Shown: positions 14,244 to 14,829 of the stretch, piece after piece
Layout: every line of letters starts with the position of its first letter
Position numbering within the stretch: position 1 is the stretch's first letter
Source of the DNA: Hodarchaeum sp048939265
GTDB taxonomy: Archaea; Asgardarchaeota; Heimdallarchaeia; Hodarchaeales; Hodarchaeaceae
Direction: 5' to 3'
Length of the DNA: 14,829 nucleotides
Assembly (NCBI GenBank): GCA_048939265.1
Contig: JBHLPQ010000089.1
Location: forward strand, 1-14,829
Notes under the pieces: model-generated
Seen by the model: the letters and a program-made list of their open reading frames with translations, nothing else
What the model was told of the DNA's origin: nothing
The model's database searches: none
Made by a program: the position numbers and the translations under genes

Positions 14244-14829
14244 TACGACATCTGATGTTAAAAAGACTGATATGCAGCTGATTTTAAAATTAGCTAAATA
14301 TCTTTTCATGAACCGACTATTCATAATCATTGCTTTTGCTACATTAGTACTAGAGTTAGCTTTTGGTGTTTTGTTACCCTTCCTAAGTAGTATTATTATT
14401 GATGAATACATTTTGAAAGAAGTGCTAAAAGGATATACATTAATCATATTCCTGTATTTCTCTTTTTATGTTCTTAGTACGGTTTTCGGGTTTATAGGAG
14501 GATATTTATTTAGTTTAATGGGAGAGAACGCAGTATATGAACTGAGAAAAGACACTTTTGACACTATACAATCTCTAAGTATTGATTATTTTGATGAAAC
14601 TGCGACAGGAGATACCATTTCAAGAATGACAAATGACTTAGACCAGATGCAACCGATTCTCTCAGGACAAATTGTTCATAGCATTTTCTCTTTCATACTC
14701 GTCGTATGTATGTTTTTGATTCTTTTTACGATTTCTCCAGCTTTAACTATATTATCATTGATTTCTCTTCCTATAATTTTAGGAACTCTTTATGTAAATA
14801 ACAAATATGTTCGACCAAGAAGGGAGGAA
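14236..14829 (+). CDS. ABC exporter half-transporter, second subunit (cut by window edge)
   Basis: An ATG at 14236, overlapping the previous stop (ATGAGTAA), opens a frame with no stop to the end of the window (198 codons). TAGGAG lies 9 nt before it. The part seen is the membrane domain of a type I exporter. Hydrophobic helices lie at about 27-51, 67-92, 145-165 and 168-186. The coupling-region pattern AVYELRKDTFDTIQSLSIDY followed by FDETATGDTISRMTNDLDQM (about 99-138) is near-diagnostic of the family. Its nucleotide-binding domain is outside the window. Overlap and family type make it the heterodimer partner of the upstream subunit; I expect an intact Walker B Glu and switch His there. Confidence 0.92.
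   Translation, partial: MSNTTSDVKKTDMQLILKLAKYLFMNRLFIIIAFATLVLELAFGVLLPFLSSIIIDEYILKEVLKGYTLIIFLYFSFYVLSTVFGFIGGYLFSLMGENAVYELRKDTFDTIQSLSIDYFDETATGDTISRMTNDLDQMQPILSGQIVHSIFSFILVVCMFLILFTISPALTILSLISLPIILGTLYVNNKYVRPRREE

Noticed and set aside
14220..14447. 75-codon minus-strand frame at the junction of the two ABC genes
   Set aside because: It is antisense to the clear start of the second exporter subunit.
1..14829. CRISPR arrays, insertion sequences, rRNA or tRNA genes
   Set aside because: No regularly spaced repeats, transposase motifs or RNA-gene signatures were seen on either strand.

Overview
The window looks like a piece of an Asgard archaeal chromosome; the exact lineage cannot be told from here. 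The case rests on a mix of gene types. There is a Ras/Arf-like small GTPase next to a Roadblock/LC7 protein, and two membrane proteins whose cytosolic ends look like longin/roadblock-fold domains. An archaeal-type D-aminoacyl-tRNA deacylase (DtdA/DTD2) and an MtmB-family methylamine methyltransferase are also present. Promoters resemble archaeal BRE/TATA elements. The sequence is AT-rich, with Shine-Dalgarno-like sites in front of many genes and some TTG starts.

Layout. Positions 1-610 (+) hold the last codons of an AraC-type regulator overlapping by 8 bp an O6-methylguanine-DNA methyltransferase, the two halves of an Ada-like repair system. Positions 697-1407 (+) hold an AbrB-type antitoxin and a PIN-domain toxin (VapBC-like). 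From 1417 to 12085 everything is on the minus strand. In order of increasing coordinate it holds: an MtmB homologue with His where MtmB carries pyrrolysine; the small GTPase and Roadblock pair; dtdA; a 794-residue type-I-like membrane receptor with a cytosolic longin-like domain; a 436-residue membrane-anchored winged-helix protein; a 571-residue secreted or N-anchored acidic protein with five PepSY-like repeats; and a seven-helix membrane protein with a cytosolic longin-like domain. From 12438 (+) to the window end there are two overlapping ABC exporter half-transporter genes, the second cut by the edge.

How it may fit together (inference). Four consecutive minus-strand genes (4882-12085) each carry an extracytoplasmic or multi-helix part. 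Two of them end in a domain of the fold class that works with small GTPases in eukaryotes and prokaryotes, and a Roadblock/GTPase pair is encoded about 1 kb further along. This could be a membrane-sensing module feeding a Ras-like switch. A membrane-tethered DNA-binding protein could give a direct transcriptional branch. The ABC pair looks like a heterodimeric exporter with one degenerate ATP site. The 7TM gene is flanked by a 27-nt imperfect direct repeat, and the gap between it and the PepSY protein contains nested inverted repeats that may form RNA or operator structure.
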